From: JBEKOF01 sp049513975
GTDB taxonomy: Bacteria > Verrucomicrobiota > Verrucomicrobiia > Limisphaerales > Palsa-1400
Direction of reading: 5' to 3'
Assembly: GCA_049513975.1 (NCBI GenBank)
Contig: JBEKVM010000008.1
Location: forward strand, 1-64,000
DNA: 64,000 nucleotides
Shown: in pieces, positions 53,506 through 64,000 of the stretch
Layout of the letters: each line of letters begins with the position of its first letter
How positions within the stretch are numbered: position 1 is the stretch's first letter
Notes under the pieces: model-generated
Seen by the model: only the letters and a program-made list of their open reading frames with translations
The model's database searches: none
What the model was told of the DNA's origin: nothing
Made by a program: the position numbers and the translations under genes

Positions 53506-53972
53506 TATTCAAAGCCGGGCGGCGGTATGCTTCATAAGGTGGAAATTCCTCCTCAAAACTTGTTGCAAACAGCAAATACTCACCCTTTGTCTGATGGATG
53601 TGCCAGAATCATCGGCCAAAGAGATCGCACTGATTGACAAGGAGCGCAAAGGGCTTGGTTTTTCTTGACCGGCGGAGCGCCCGCCCTACCTTTCGGGACC
53701 ACTCAGAACCTGGCGGGGCCCAAAACTTTGTGGCGCCTTGGCAGGGCTTGGGGGGGTACCCAGGGCGGCGCTCGCGGACTCGCTTTGCCCTGGGCTGTTA
53801 TATTTCGCCCCGATGGGGCTGGGAAGAATCGCGATTCGCCAAGTGGCTACCATTATCCGGCAGGGAGGAAAGGCTACGGCTCGACGGAGTCTCGCGCTAC
53901 CGTGGTGGAGGGGCGCGCAGGCCGGGGGCGCGGCGGCGGGCAGGGGACTGCCCGCCCTACCTTTTCAGACGT
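53506..53972. other. Intergenic region with dispersed repeats before uvrA 3' end
   Basis: No convincing gene. It includes a CTACGGCTCGACGGAGTC repeat (about 53875-53892, related to 11448-11465), several GCCCGCCCTACC pieces (one near 53683) and a perfect GGCGGGCAG-GGGA-CTGCCCGCC hairpin at 53935-53956, which lies between the two converging genes and may act as a transcription barrier. Confidence 0.65.
53935..53956. repeat. Perfect hairpin GGCGGGCAG-GGGA-CTGCCCGCC
   Basis: Nine-base arms and a GGGA loop, followed by CTACC. Identical 22-base copies lie at 55701-55722 (inside uvrA) and 58338-58359 (inside the vWA gene). Confidence 0.9.
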
Positions 53973-57125
<3,153 letters not shown>

Positions 57126-57588
57126 GAGTGCTGAATTTCGCCATCAAGACATTTGGCAAGAATAAGCGAATCGCCGGAAAATCCAAGGGGGAAAGGAAAA
57201 GAAGCGGCGACGTGACGTGAGACAAGATTCTCCAAATCGGGCGAAAGCGCCTGTTTCACGGCCAAAGCGGAACTGGCGTTCCGCACTCCACGACGCTTCG
57301 CGTTCACAGTGCGCGACCGATGCGCCGGCAGGTCTTGGAGTGCGCGCGCGCCAGCGCCGCTTTCTGCCTCGCGCCCGCCCTTTCGTCCAGGAAGCTGTAA
57401 GCCAACCTCATGCTCTTCACTGGAGACACAAACGACTCGAAGAATTTTGTCTCAAACCCTCGGCGGCGAATCCGGGAAGAAGGCATTGCCCGCAGATCAC
57501 GCAGATGGACGCAGATGGGGAAAAGAAAAACTCTTTATCCGCGAATTTCGCGAATTTCCGCGAATGAAGCCTGCAAAATAGTTGCCTT
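57126..57588. other. Gene-free upstream region of uvrA
   Basis: No gene was seen. Near 57486-57565 it carries a CGCAGATGGACGCAGATGGG and CGCGAATTTCGCGAATTTCC tract, low-complexity DNA of the same kind as that near 50525-50650. The uvrA promoter is presumably near 57130-57230. Confidence 0.55.
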
Positions 57589-57682
57589 ATACCGTTTCCA
57601 GTTCGTAACAGCACTATTGCCAAGGCGATTGGCGGCGGTCGCAGACCGCCGCTACAGTGCAAAAGCAAACTGGAAACGGTAT
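57589..57682. mobile_element. MITE-like element with 15-bp perfect terminal inverted repeats
   Basis: The ends are ATACCGTTTCCAGTT and AACTGGAAACGGTAT, perfect inverse complements, 94 bases apart overall. Inside is a GGCGGTC-GCA-GACCGCC hairpin followed by GCTACAG, the same hairpin as in the element at 46631-46717. There is no coding capacity. Confidence 0.8.
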
Positions 57683-57746
57683 TAATGGCTTGATTTTGGG
57701 GGCTGGGGGCCTGATGGTTTTTTGCCAGAGCCATCAGAAACCATCC

Positions 57747-57974
57747 ATGTTGCCGTTTTATTCATTTAATTTCGTGTTGCTGGTGGTGTTCGCTGTTTTC
57801 TTTTATCGGGCAGGCGTGTTTGATGATGGGCCGGCATTATTGTGGGCGGTATTATCAATACTGATCTCATTTTTATTTTGGCAGTGGCTCCAGTGGGGGC
57901 TGATGGGCATGATTCTTGGCCAGATTGGCCTGTTTGTCGGCATTGGGGTGGTTCGGGTTGTCCGCAAGCAATGA
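57747..57974 (+). CDS. Small membrane protein
   Basis: A 75-residue protein with three hydrophobic helices at about 5-23 (FNFVLLVVFAVFFY), 29-46 (ALLWAVLSILISFLFW) and 50-70 (GLMGMILGQIGLFVGIGVV), ending in a basic VRKQ. No family was recognised. I chose the ATG at 57747; an in-frame start 90 bases upstream reads through the inverted-repeat element. It converges with the vWA gene. Confidence 0.62.
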   Translation: MLPFYSFNFVLLVVFAVFFYRAGVFDDGPALLWAVLSILISFLFWQWLQWGLMGMILGQIGLFVGIGVVRVVRKQ

Positions 57975-58031
57975 GGCGGCCGTGACTTAGACTTGACACA
58001 ACTCCGGCACGATTGCGGAGCGTGCTTTCAC

Positions 58032-59549
58032 TCACTGCGGCCGATTCATGGACTGGGAAATGAGGCTGGGAGGGGTGCGGGAACGGCGGATGAGAAATAG
58101 AACCAGCACCGCGGCAATGGTCAGCAGGGAAAAGGCGATGACCAGCAAGGCGAGGTGATCGGTGGAAGAGGGCAACGCCACGGCGGCCGGCACGGCCAGC
58201 GGAGCGGGATGCGGCGCGACCAGCGGCGAGTGGTTGGTGGCGAGTGGCGAGATTGCTTCGACCGGTGGCTTGGGGGGCGGGACAACCGGCGTCTCCGCCA
58301 CTGTCTTGAAGGGCGGTGGTGAAGGCTCCGGCAAGGCGGCGGGCAGGGGACTGCCCGCCCTACCTACAGGACTGACGGGCGGAGGCGCGGATTCGGGAGC
58401 GACGATGGGATTAGGATTAAGATTAGGATTAGGATTAAGATTAGGATTTGGATTAAGATTAGGATTTGGATTAAGATTAGGATTTGGATTAAGATTAGGA
58501 TTAAGATTAGGAGCAATAACGACGGTGGTTGGAGTTTGGACGGGTGTTGGCGCGGGTTGGATGGGGGTGGAGGCGGGCTGGAGGACCGGCGCTGTTTTTT
58601 CCGGCGCGCTTTGCGCCACCGGGGCGGATACCGCCACGGGCGGCGGGTTGGTCTTGGACGACGGGGTGGGTTTGAGAACGATTTCAAGGTGGCGCGGCTC
58701 CGCCGGCTTGGGCGCGACGACCGGGGGCGGCACGTTGGTGGCCGCCACAGTTGCGACGGTGTTGGTTTTGGCCGGTGGGAAGAACCCGGCGGTCAGGGGC
58801 AGGGAGACGGAGGCGGGTGTTCTGACGCGGTAATCGAAGCATTTCCCGTCGTGCGCGGCCAGGACGGTGACGAAGGGGATGTTGTCGGCCCGCATCTGGC
58901 GGCCAATCTCCTTGTGAAGAGCGTTGATGTCCTGGTCGAATCCGGTCCCCTGCATGGTTTCCGATCCGTCAAATATAAAGATAAGGGTGACGACGCGGGA
59001 CAGGGCGATGATCTGGCGCGCGGCGGGCAGGACCTTTTCCAGATGGGGGCTTTTTTGGTAAGGCCGCGCCGCCAGCCAGTTGGAGACGGTTTCGAGGATG
59101 GCGCCCTGGTTTTGTTTGGACCAGACCTGCATGGCGAAATCGGGGTGAAGCCGGTCGTTGTAGGTCCAGATGCCGAAAGTATCGCCGTCGCGCATCTGCC
59201 CCTGCATTTGGGATGTGAGGAGACCCAGGACGGCGTCGTGGATGCCGTTGGTCATGGGGCGCATGGCGGAGGAGGTGTTGATGATGAAAAGAAAGCGGTT
59301 CTCCGTCTGGGGCGGCGGTTGGGCGCAGAGTGGAAATGCAAAATGCAAAATGCAAAATGCAAAAACTGACAAAAACTGAAGGCAACGAAGGAAACGAAGA
59401 CGGAAAACCAGCCGGCGAGGGCGCCGGCCGGGACACGCGAGGGCGCGTGTGCTCCCCGGAGTATTTCGCGCCCGGGTCAGGCGGGGATTTGGGTCCGGGT
59501 TGTCCTGTTCAGAATACATGGCCCTGAGTCTATGCTGATCCGGGTTCAT
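58032..59549 (-). CDS. vWA-like protein with Pro-rich repeat linker and C-terminal membrane helix
   Basis: A 505-residue protein. A long basic N-terminus leads to a hydrophobic export segment (SVFAFCILHFAFPLCAQ). A von Willebrand factor A-like domain follows at about 85-250 (FLFIINTSSAM, LIFIFDGSETMQG). The MIDAS start reads INTSSAM, Asn in place of the usual Asp of DxSxS, so metal binding is doubtful. A Pro/Asn linker (about 270-455), much of it repeat-derived, ends in a membrane helix (LLVIAFSLLTIAAVLVLFLI) and a short basic tail. Its ATG overlaps the stop of the NYN gene (ATGA), so they are coupled. Confidence 0.75.
   Translation of the reverse strand: MNPDQHRLRAMYSEQDNPDPNPRLTRARNTPGSTRALACPGRRPRRLVFRLRFLRCLQFLSVFAFCILHFAFPLCAQPPPQTENRFLFIINTSSAMRPMTNGIHDAVLGLLTSQMQGQMRDGDTFGIWTYNDRLHPDFAMQVWSKQNQGAILETVSNWLAARPYQKSPHLEKVLPAARQIIALSRVVTLIFIFDGSETMQGTGFDQDINALHKEIGRQMRADNIPFVTVLAAHDGKCFDYRVRTPASVSLPLTAGFFPPAKTNTVATVAATNVPPPVVAPKPAEPRHLEIVLKPTPSSKTNPPPVAVSAPVAQSAPEKTAPVLQPASTPIQPAPTPVQTPTTVVIAPNLNPNLNPNPNLNPNPNLNPNPNLNPNPNLNPNPIVAPESAPPPVSPVGRAGSPLPAALPEPSPPPFKTVAETPVVPPPKPPVEAISPLATNHSPLVAPHPAPLAVPAAVALPSSTDHLALLVIAFSLLTIAAVLVLFLIRRSRTPPSLISQSMNRPQ
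58222..58252. repeat. GAGTGG-type tract inside the vWA gene
   Basis: CAGCGGCGAGTGGTTGGTGG then CGAGTGGCGAG, read on the minus strand as SPLATNHSPL; related to the tract at 55549-55583 in uvrA. Confidence 0.7.
58338..58359. repeat. GGCGGGCAG hairpin inside the vWA gene
   Basis: A perfect 22-base copy, read on the minus strand as GRAGSPLPAA, the same frame as the copy inside uvrA. Confidence 0.9.
58409..58513. repeat. ATTAGG/ATTAAG/ATTTGG hexamer tract inside the vWA gene
   Basis: About 17 hexamer units over 105 bases. Because the unit is a multiple of three, it stays in frame and encodes an Asn-Pro/Asn-Leu ladder. Copy number is likely to vary by slippage without frameshift. Confidence 0.92.
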
Positions 59550-60025
59550 TTGGCAGCTTTGATTTCTTTGAACTTCACACGTTCGCGGCGATTGTGGCGG
59601 GTGATGTCGCGCTCCTGCTCGCGCAAAACTTTTTCGACATCGCGGATGAAGTTCCGGCAGCTCGTGGCCAGGCCGTCCAGGGAAAGCACGGTGTCGCGCT
59701 CGGCGTAATCATCGGTCACGACCAGCACTTCGCCGTAGTCCCTCATGCGGAAGGCGACGCGCTCGATGATGTCGTCGGCGGTCCGGCCGGCGCGGGAATA
59801 AAGGATTTCCAGTTCCGGGGTGGAATGCGGAGGGGGCGCGGCGGCGGGGGCGTTGGCGCCGTCGAAGACAATGGTGAGCGGGGTGGAGATGGCATCGCGA
59901 TAAAGAGTGAGGGTGCGGATCAGTTCGTCGCGGGCGGCGGCGGAATGGCGTGGTTTGCCTGGCGCCAGTTCCAGCCAATTGTGCAGGAGGCTGTAGCCAT
60001 CAACGAGAATGCGCACCAAAGCCAT
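59546..60025 (-). CDS. NYN-domain (YacP/Rae1-like) ribonuclease
   Basis: A 159-residue PIN/NYN-fold protein of the YacP family. Acidic catalytic positions are visible in RILVDGYSLLH (Asp9), the region with IVFDGAN, GRTADDIIERVA and VTDDYAERDTV. The Bacillus homologue Rae1 cuts mRNA on the ribosome. It ends with a basic helix (REQERDITRHNRRERVKFKE). Its stop overlaps the vWA gene start. Confidence 0.88.
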   Translation of the reverse strand: MALVRILVDGYSLLHNWLELAPGKPRHSAAARDELIRTLTLYRDAISTPLTIVFDGANAPAAAPPPHSTPELEILYSRAGRTADDIIERVAFRMRDYGEVLVVTDDYAERDTVLSLDGLATSCRNFIRDVEKVLREQERDITRHNRRERVKFKEIKAAK

Positions 60026-60089
60026 GGGGGAGTTTAGCCGGGCCGGGGTCGGGAAACAATGGGGAATGTCGTTGGGCCTTATGCGGCAT

Positions 60090-60131
60090 TTTCACGCATT
60101 TCTGAGGCAAATTTGCCGATTTTGCGTGAAA
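60090..60131. repeat. Nested palindrome
   Basis: The outer arms TTTCACGCA and TGCGTGAAA enclose a perfect GGCAAATTTGCC (60106-60117). It lies between the NYN gene start and a possible small gene, and could be an operator or a structured leader. Confidence 0.65.
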
Positions 60132-60579
60132 TGGCCGTTGTGGTAGGATGGCTGTTTTGATTGCAAGAGCCTTGACTGTAAGGGCTTACATAAAAACAAG
60201 TGTCCTGGGCGGATACTGGCATTGGTCATGCTTATTGTTAAGTGCGCGGTGCGCTTGCGTTGCGCATAGATATGAGAGTGAATACACAAACAGTGCCGGT
60301 GGAGAAGTGGGAGACGGAGCCTAAGCTGACGGTCGTGGAGCGAAAAGGGGACAAGGCCGGGACCAATGGCTCAACGCGCAAAATATCCACGCCACCCGCC
60401 GTCCCCCGCGGGGAGCGCCCGGAATTGAAGGTTTTGACATGGGAAGCGCGGGTGGGACGCCTGGTCAGTTTAAGCCGGAGTTAGATCATTCCACGGCGCG
60501 GCAATTGGAGCGAGCTGGCTTCAATGGCGCAATTTTCTGTGTTCACAAGGCCGGCTGCGTTGTAGAGTAGCTGGAGTCG
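60132..60579. other. Intergenic region with one doubtful small frame
   Basis: A frame at 60272-60484 (plus strand) encodes MRVNTQTVPVEKWETEPKLT and about 50 further residues. It has no recognised domain, although a TTGACT-like box near 60171 lies upstream. I do not annotate it as a gene. Nothing else was seen. Confidence 0.35.
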
Positions 60580-61221
60580 GTGCCAGAACCTAAAACTCAT
60601 TTTAAGTGCGCCTGCCAAAACTGCGGCGGCCATATCGAGTTCCCCGCCAGCGGGGTGGGCCAAACCATCTTCTGTCCGCATTGCGGCTGGCAAACCGCCC
60701 TTCAGGCAACTCTCGGCGCGAGCGGTGACGACACTGGCGCGAGTCCCTCCAATCCCCAATCCCGGCCCCGAAGGAAGTTTTTCGCGGTCGGGCTGGCCGT
60801 GGCGGTTTTGGCGGCGGCGGGCGGCACGGGGACATGGTATTTCCTGACCCATCGGCCCGCGCCACCGCTGTCCTCTGAGAAGACCATCCCGGCCCAAGCG
60901 GCGCGCCCCGCGCCGGCGACCGTTGTGCCGGCTCCGCCACCCGACCCGTGGCACGGATTAAAAGCCGGGCCGGTCAGCCTGGAAAAAGCGGAAAGCGGAG
61001 GTCTTGTTTATGCGGTTGGTGTTTTGCGCAACGAATCCGACCGCCAGCGATTCGGCATCAAGGTGGAGTTGAACTTGCTCAACGCCCAGGGTGAGAAAGT
61101 CGGTTCGGCCAGCGACCAGGCAGGGTCCATTCTCCCCGGCAAGGAATGGAAATTCAAGGCGCTGGTGATGGAGCGCAAATCGGCGCGGGCGGAAGTGGCC
61201 AGGGTGACCGAGCAGGAATAG
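60580..61221 (+). CDS. Zinc-ribbon membrane protein with FxLYD-like domain
   Basis: A 213-residue protein. The N-terminal zinc ribbon (CxCxxC in FKCACQNC, then CPHC, about 8-37) is cytoplasmic. One membrane helix follows at about 66-86 (FFAVGLAVAVLAAAGGTGTW), then a Pro/Ala linker and a C-terminal beta domain (about 125-213, YAVGVLRNESDRQRFGIKVE) like the FxLYD proteins of bacterial envelopes. The start is GTG. Zinc ribbon plus extracytoplasmic FxLYD is a common Verrucomicrobia/Planctomycetes arrangement; the role is unknown. Confidence 0.75.
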   Translation: MPEPKTHFKCACQNCGGHIEFPASGVGQTIFCPHCGWQTALQATLGASGDDTGASPSNPQSRPRRKFFAVGLAVAVLAAAGGTGTWYFLTHRPAPPLSSEKTIPAQAARPAPATVVPAPPPDPWHGLKAGPVSLEKAESGGLVYAVGVLRNESDRQRFGIKVELNLLNAQGEKVGSASDQAGSILPGKEWKFKALVMERKSARAEVARVTEQE

Positions 61222-61808
61222 GACGAGTGGGATCACAGGCCGGGCTTTTGAATCTTCACCATTTCGGCGCCATGCGGAGCGATTGCGGTCGCGGCGTGGC
61301 TGTGTGGCGGCGCGGTGGGCTTGTTCATTCCGTTCATCCCACAACTGTTTCCCTTGGCCGTCCTTCTGGCGCTGCCGGACAAGAACCGCCACGGGTACAG
61401 AGGGCGGCATTCCCGTTAAAACGGTTTAAATAAAGCTGTAGCCGCAGCAGGCAAACCAGTTCATCGCATCCTGACGAGGCGTTTTGTCTGCCTTGTCATT
61501 GCGAATACTCCCGTCTTTTTTCTGGACAGATTCAAGCAGGTTATTAAAATGAGCTTGCCCACATTGAAAGTCAGCAATGTGGGAAAGCTTATTTTCGGGA
61601 TGATTCGAAAAGCAGCATGAATAGAATTGTAACTACAGGAGGCAAAGCAGTTCATCGCATCCTGGTAAGGTGATATGGCTGCAGTTTTATTGAAAATGCC
61701 ATAGCCGCGGGCTGGGAGCCAACTGAGCGGCCCCGAGTGCAAGCACAAGGGTGGAATGCCCTTTCCACGCTTGCCTTGGAGGGGCCTGCCTTCCTAACAT
61801 AAACGCGA
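61222..61808. other. Intergenic region with a direct repeat and a hairpin
   Basis: No gene was seen. The 17-base sequence CAGTTCATCGCATCCTG occurs at 61457-61473 and again at 61648-61664, within about 30-base imperfect direct repeats. Between them lies a near-perfect hairpin at 61552-61590. Confidence 0.6.
61552..61590. repeat. Hairpin between the two direct repeats
   Basis: AGCTTGCCCACATTG and CAATGTGGGAAAGCTT pair with one mismatch around AAAGTCAG. It could be a terminator for the FxLYD gene, although no long T run follows. Confidence 0.55.
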
Positions 61809-63071
61809 ATGAAGCCCAGGCTCGCCGCGCTCATCTGCCTGTTCAACCTGACTCTGTTGGGAGTCGGCTACTTTTGGTTCGGGGTTTATTTCGACGCGCG
61901 TTCGGCCCGGGACCGCATTGCGGCCGGCGCAGCGCCGGGCGAAGCCCAAAGGCGCGCGGCCGCGGCCGCCGCCGCCGCGCGCGCGCTGCCCGCCCCGCCG
62001 GTGCTGATTTACAAAACCAACCAATTCCGATGGTCCCAGCTCGAATCCACCGATTACCGCCAATACATCGCCAATCTGCGCGCCATCGGCTGCCCGGAGG
62101 CCACGGTGCGGGACATCATCATCACCGACGTCCTGCGCGTCTATGCCGCGCGCCGTGGCAAATTCTACCAGAACGGGCGGGCCTTCAAATACTGGGAGAC
62201 GGACGAGAAACGGAAACTCAAACAAACCCAACTGGAGGAGCGGGAGGCGCAACTGGCCCTGATAGACAAGGAATTGCCCGCCGTCCTGCGCGAATTGCTG
62301 GGCATCAATTACGAGCGCGAGGTCAACAAGTATTTTGTGGACGCGGAGGAGGATGACCGGCGGCTGGCCTTTTTGTCCGAGGACAAGCGCGCCCAGGTGC
62401 TGGGCCTGCGCGACCAGTTCGAGAGCCGCCGCGACCAGGTGCTGTGGCAGGCCCCGAATGGCCGGCCCACCCCCGGCCAGGCCGAACAACTGCGGGAGAT
62501 TGACCGGGAGCAGGACGCCGCGCTGGCCGGCGCCATGACGGCGGAGGAGAAGTATGAGTTCGACTTGACAACGTCCCCGACGGCCGACCGGATGCGCCGG
62601 GAATTGATCGGCTTCAATCCCACCCAAGCCGAGTTCCAGGAGATTTTCTCCCGCGAGCAGGCGCTGGACGCGGCTTACGCCTATCAGGACACGAACGACG
62701 AAACCGTGGGCGAGGCCAAAGCCGCCGACGAGCAGAAAATGCGGGCGGAGCTGGAGGCCGCGCTCGGCCCGGAGCGCGCCGCCCAATTCGAGCAGGCGGG
62801 CAACCCGGAATTGCAAAGCCTCACCCTCCTGGCCGCGCGCTTTGACCTGCCGCCCGAAGTTTCCCAAACGGTGCTGGAGATGCGGCGTCTGGCCGAGGAC
62901 GCGCGGAGCCAGCTCCTGATCAATCAGGACATTCCCGCGGACCGGCGCAACGCGGCGCTGAACGCGATCCAAGCCGAGGCGGAGCGCGCCACCCGCGAGA
63001 CGCTGGGGGAGAAGGCTTACACGGAATACGCGCGCAGCGCCACCTGGATCCGCGGGCTGGGAGCCAATTAG
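61809..63071 (+). CDS. Membrane-anchored protein of unknown function
   Basis: A 420-residue protein with an N-terminal signal or anchor helix (LAALICLFNLTLLGVGYFWFG), an Ala-rich stretch and a long charged helical region. The segment WSQLESTDYRQYIANLRAIG followed by CPEATVRDIIITDV recalls a motif met in many Verrucomicrobia proteins of unknown function. Long Glu/Arg/Gln-rich helices follow, including pairs such as AEFQEIFSREQALDAAY. No catalytic motif was seen. It may be a structural or sigma-linked envelope protein; nothing firmer can be said. Confidence 0.72.
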   Translation: MKPRLAALICLFNLTLLGVGYFWFGVYFDARSARDRIAAGAAPGEAQRRAAAAAAAARALPAPPVLIYKTNQFRWSQLESTDYRQYIANLRAIGCPEATVRDIIITDVLRVYAARRGKFYQNGRAFKYWETDEKRKLKQTQLEEREAQLALIDKELPAVLRELLGINYEREVNKYFVDAEEDDRRLAFLSEDKRAQVLGLRDQFESRRDQVLWQAPNGRPTPGQAEQLREIDREQDAALAGAMTAEEKYEFDLTTSPTADRMRRELIGFNPTQAEFQEIFSREQALDAAYAYQDTNDETVGEAKAADEQKMRAELEAALGPERAAQFEQAGNPELQSLTLLAARFDLPPEVSQTVLEMRRLAEDARSQLLINQDIPADRRNAALNAIQAEAERATRETLGEKAYTEYARSATWIRGLGAN

Positions 63072-63413
63072 CCGCGGCTTCGGACGGCAGGAAGCCCCGG
63101 ACAATCCCGGGCTGGATTGGGCTTTGTTCGAGACACTCATTCCGATTTGTAAGGGCCAAGGAATTTATCACCGTCGAAATGCACCAGGTGATCCGGCGCA
63201 TCCGCAAACCATCTCTTGAGTCTTTAAGTCCCATCTGGTGTCCACCCACGCTGAATGGCTGACATGGCGGCCCGCCAATAGCTCTTGAGGCCGGCGAAAT
63301 TCCGCGCGTTTTTGCCGGGTTGCCCGCGCGCGCGCGGGACGCGCCGATTCGTCAACCGTCCGTTTTTGAGCCGGTCGTTTCAGGTTGGAAATCATGTGCG
63401 CAAGTCCATTTGA
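63072..63413. other. Gene-free region
   Basis: No gene was seen between the unknown membrane protein and the helix-turn-helix remnant. It is GC-rich, with a CGCGCGCGCGCGGG run near 63330. Confidence 0.5.
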
Positions 63414-63587
63414 CCCCGCTTTCAGTTCACGCGCAAAATCTCCCAGGAAAAGCTGGCCGAAAAGGTGGACCTCAATATCCGCAACGTCCAGCGGATCGAG
63501 GCCGGGGAAATCAACATCCTCATCACCACGGCCAAGAGGATCAAAACCGCCTTGGAATGCTCCTGGGATGATTTGATGGAGAAGTGA
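63414..63587 (+). pseudogene. Xre-type helix-turn-helix remnant
   Basis: The frame encodes RKISQEKLAEKVDLNIRNVQ, then RIEAGEINILITTAKRI and KTALECSWDDLMEK before a TGA. This is the recognisable HTH_3 fold of Xre regulators. An in-frame TGA lies at 63411-63413 and no start codon precedes the domain, so the first helix and start are missing. It is therefore a 5'-truncated copy or a gene broken by frameshift. Confidence 0.7.
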
Positions 63588-63704
63588 GGCGGAACCGGGG
63601 AGGTTGGCCGGTTTGGTCTCCCTGGAAACGGCCAAGCGAGATAATGTGTTGAGACCTGTTGGGCATTGCATGTTCAGGGCGGAAGGTTTATCAACTTGGC
63701 ACGC

Positions 63705-64000
63705 ATGAGAATTGAGACAAAGCAATTTCGCATTCGCGCCGGGGCGAAGGTCAAACTGAAACGCTGGCCGACCTGGATAAAACCGTTCTACAAATCGAAG
63801 GCGCATTATCACCAAATACTGGCCGGGAATGTGGAGGAAATGGCCGGCCTTCAGAATCTGCTCTATGCCGACGGCCGCTACGCGCTACTGCTGGTGTTTC
63901 AAGCCATGGACGCGGCCGGCAAGGATGGCGCGGTTAAGCACGTCCTGTCCGGCCTTAATCCGCAGGGCTGCGAGGTATTCAGTTTCAAAAAGCCCAGCGC
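63705..64000 (+). CDS. PPK2 family polyphosphate kinase (cut by window end)
   Basis: The first 98 residues of a PPK2-type enzyme, which transfers phosphate between polyphosphate and nucleotides. It has the Walker A-like VFQAMDAAGKDGAVKHV and the diagnostic SGLNPQGCEVFSFKKPS. The upstream part RWPTWIKPFYKSKAHYH is also typical. The gene continues beyond the window. The ATG at 63705 was chosen as the first in frame; no strong ribosome binding site is seen. Confidence 0.9.
   Translation, partial: MRIETKQFRIRAGAKVKLKRWPTWIKPFYKSKAHYHQILAGNVEEMAGLQNLLYADGRYALLLVFQAMDAAGKDGAVKHVLSGLNPQGCEVFSFKKPS

Noticed and set aside
58409..58513. CRISPR-like array
   Set aside because: The units are six bases with no spacers; it is a simple coding repeat.
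60272..60484. 70-residue frame after the nested palindrome
   Set aside because: No domain, weak start context and composition close to background; could be real but not supportable.

Overview
The window looks like chromosomal DNA of a GC-rich member of the Verrucomicrobiota, probably close to the Pedosphaera/Limisphaerales group. The basis is indirect: the compact prs-rplY-pth-rpsF-ssb-rplI cluster, many secreted proteins with Verrucomicrobia-style C-terminal beta domains, a GH127 glycosidase, a Tat-exported Gfo/Idh/MocA dehydrogenase, an RHS tip, a GxxExxY protein, and intergenic DNA full of short hairpin repeats. No rRNA was seen. One tRNA (Arg, anticodon CCT) was found. The first 15 bases are almost all G, so the left end may be a contig edge. 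The right end cuts a PPK2-type polyphosphate kinase.

Layout. 0.4-2.8 kb: an N-terminally truncated RHS protein with a caspase/CHAT-like tip and, one base downstream, a one-pass membrane protein that may be its immunity partner. 2.9-7.0 kb: the minus-strand translation and nucleotide cluster (PRPP synthase, L25, peptidyl-tRNA hydrolase, S6, SSB, L9). 7.2-11.3 kb: a three-gene plus-strand operon (zinc ribbon, N6-adenine DNA methyltransferase, PD-(D/E)XK nuclease) that runs into the 3' end of tRNA-Arg; this is the best candidate for an unclassified restriction or defence system. 11.7-18.3 kb: an ABC exporter pair, a Tat-exported oxidoreductase and a large secreted GH127 enzyme. 18.4-29.7 kb: mixed housekeeping genes, including two unusual fusions (RluA pseudouridine synthase with an RlmI-like methyltransferase; glutamine amidotransferase with GNAT), a HupE-like protein, a class V aminotransferase, a GspF-like protein, thioredoxin, an RRM protein and an M42 peptidase.

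30-43.6 kb: an FN3 protein with a clear terminator, proB-mazG, an M29 aminopeptidase, two cassette-like genes bordered by CAAAATCATGG repeats (one is GxxExxY), a LysR regulator, a hybrid histidine kinase whose phospho-acceptor His is replaced by Leu, a porin and a PstS-like binding protein. 44-46.6 kb: an arsenic operon (arsR, a C_GCAxxG_C_C protein, a 36-residue Cys-rich peptide, acr3, arsC) joined by ATGA overlaps behind a palindromic operator. 46.7-64 kb: an Fe-S carrier, a TPR protein, an AT-richer RloC-like ATPase with a zinc-hook motif and a possible anticodon-nuclease end, UvrA, a vWA/NYN pair, small membrane proteins and a conserved-looking unknown protein.

The most unusual signal outside the genes is the repeat ecology. 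Several families of perfect hairpins with very short fixed loops, hexanucleotide ATTAGG tracts and GAGTGG tracts are scattered between genes. The same three families also sit together, in frame, inside the linkers of UvrA and of a vWA protein. Assignments come from reading motifs by eye; no database search was run.
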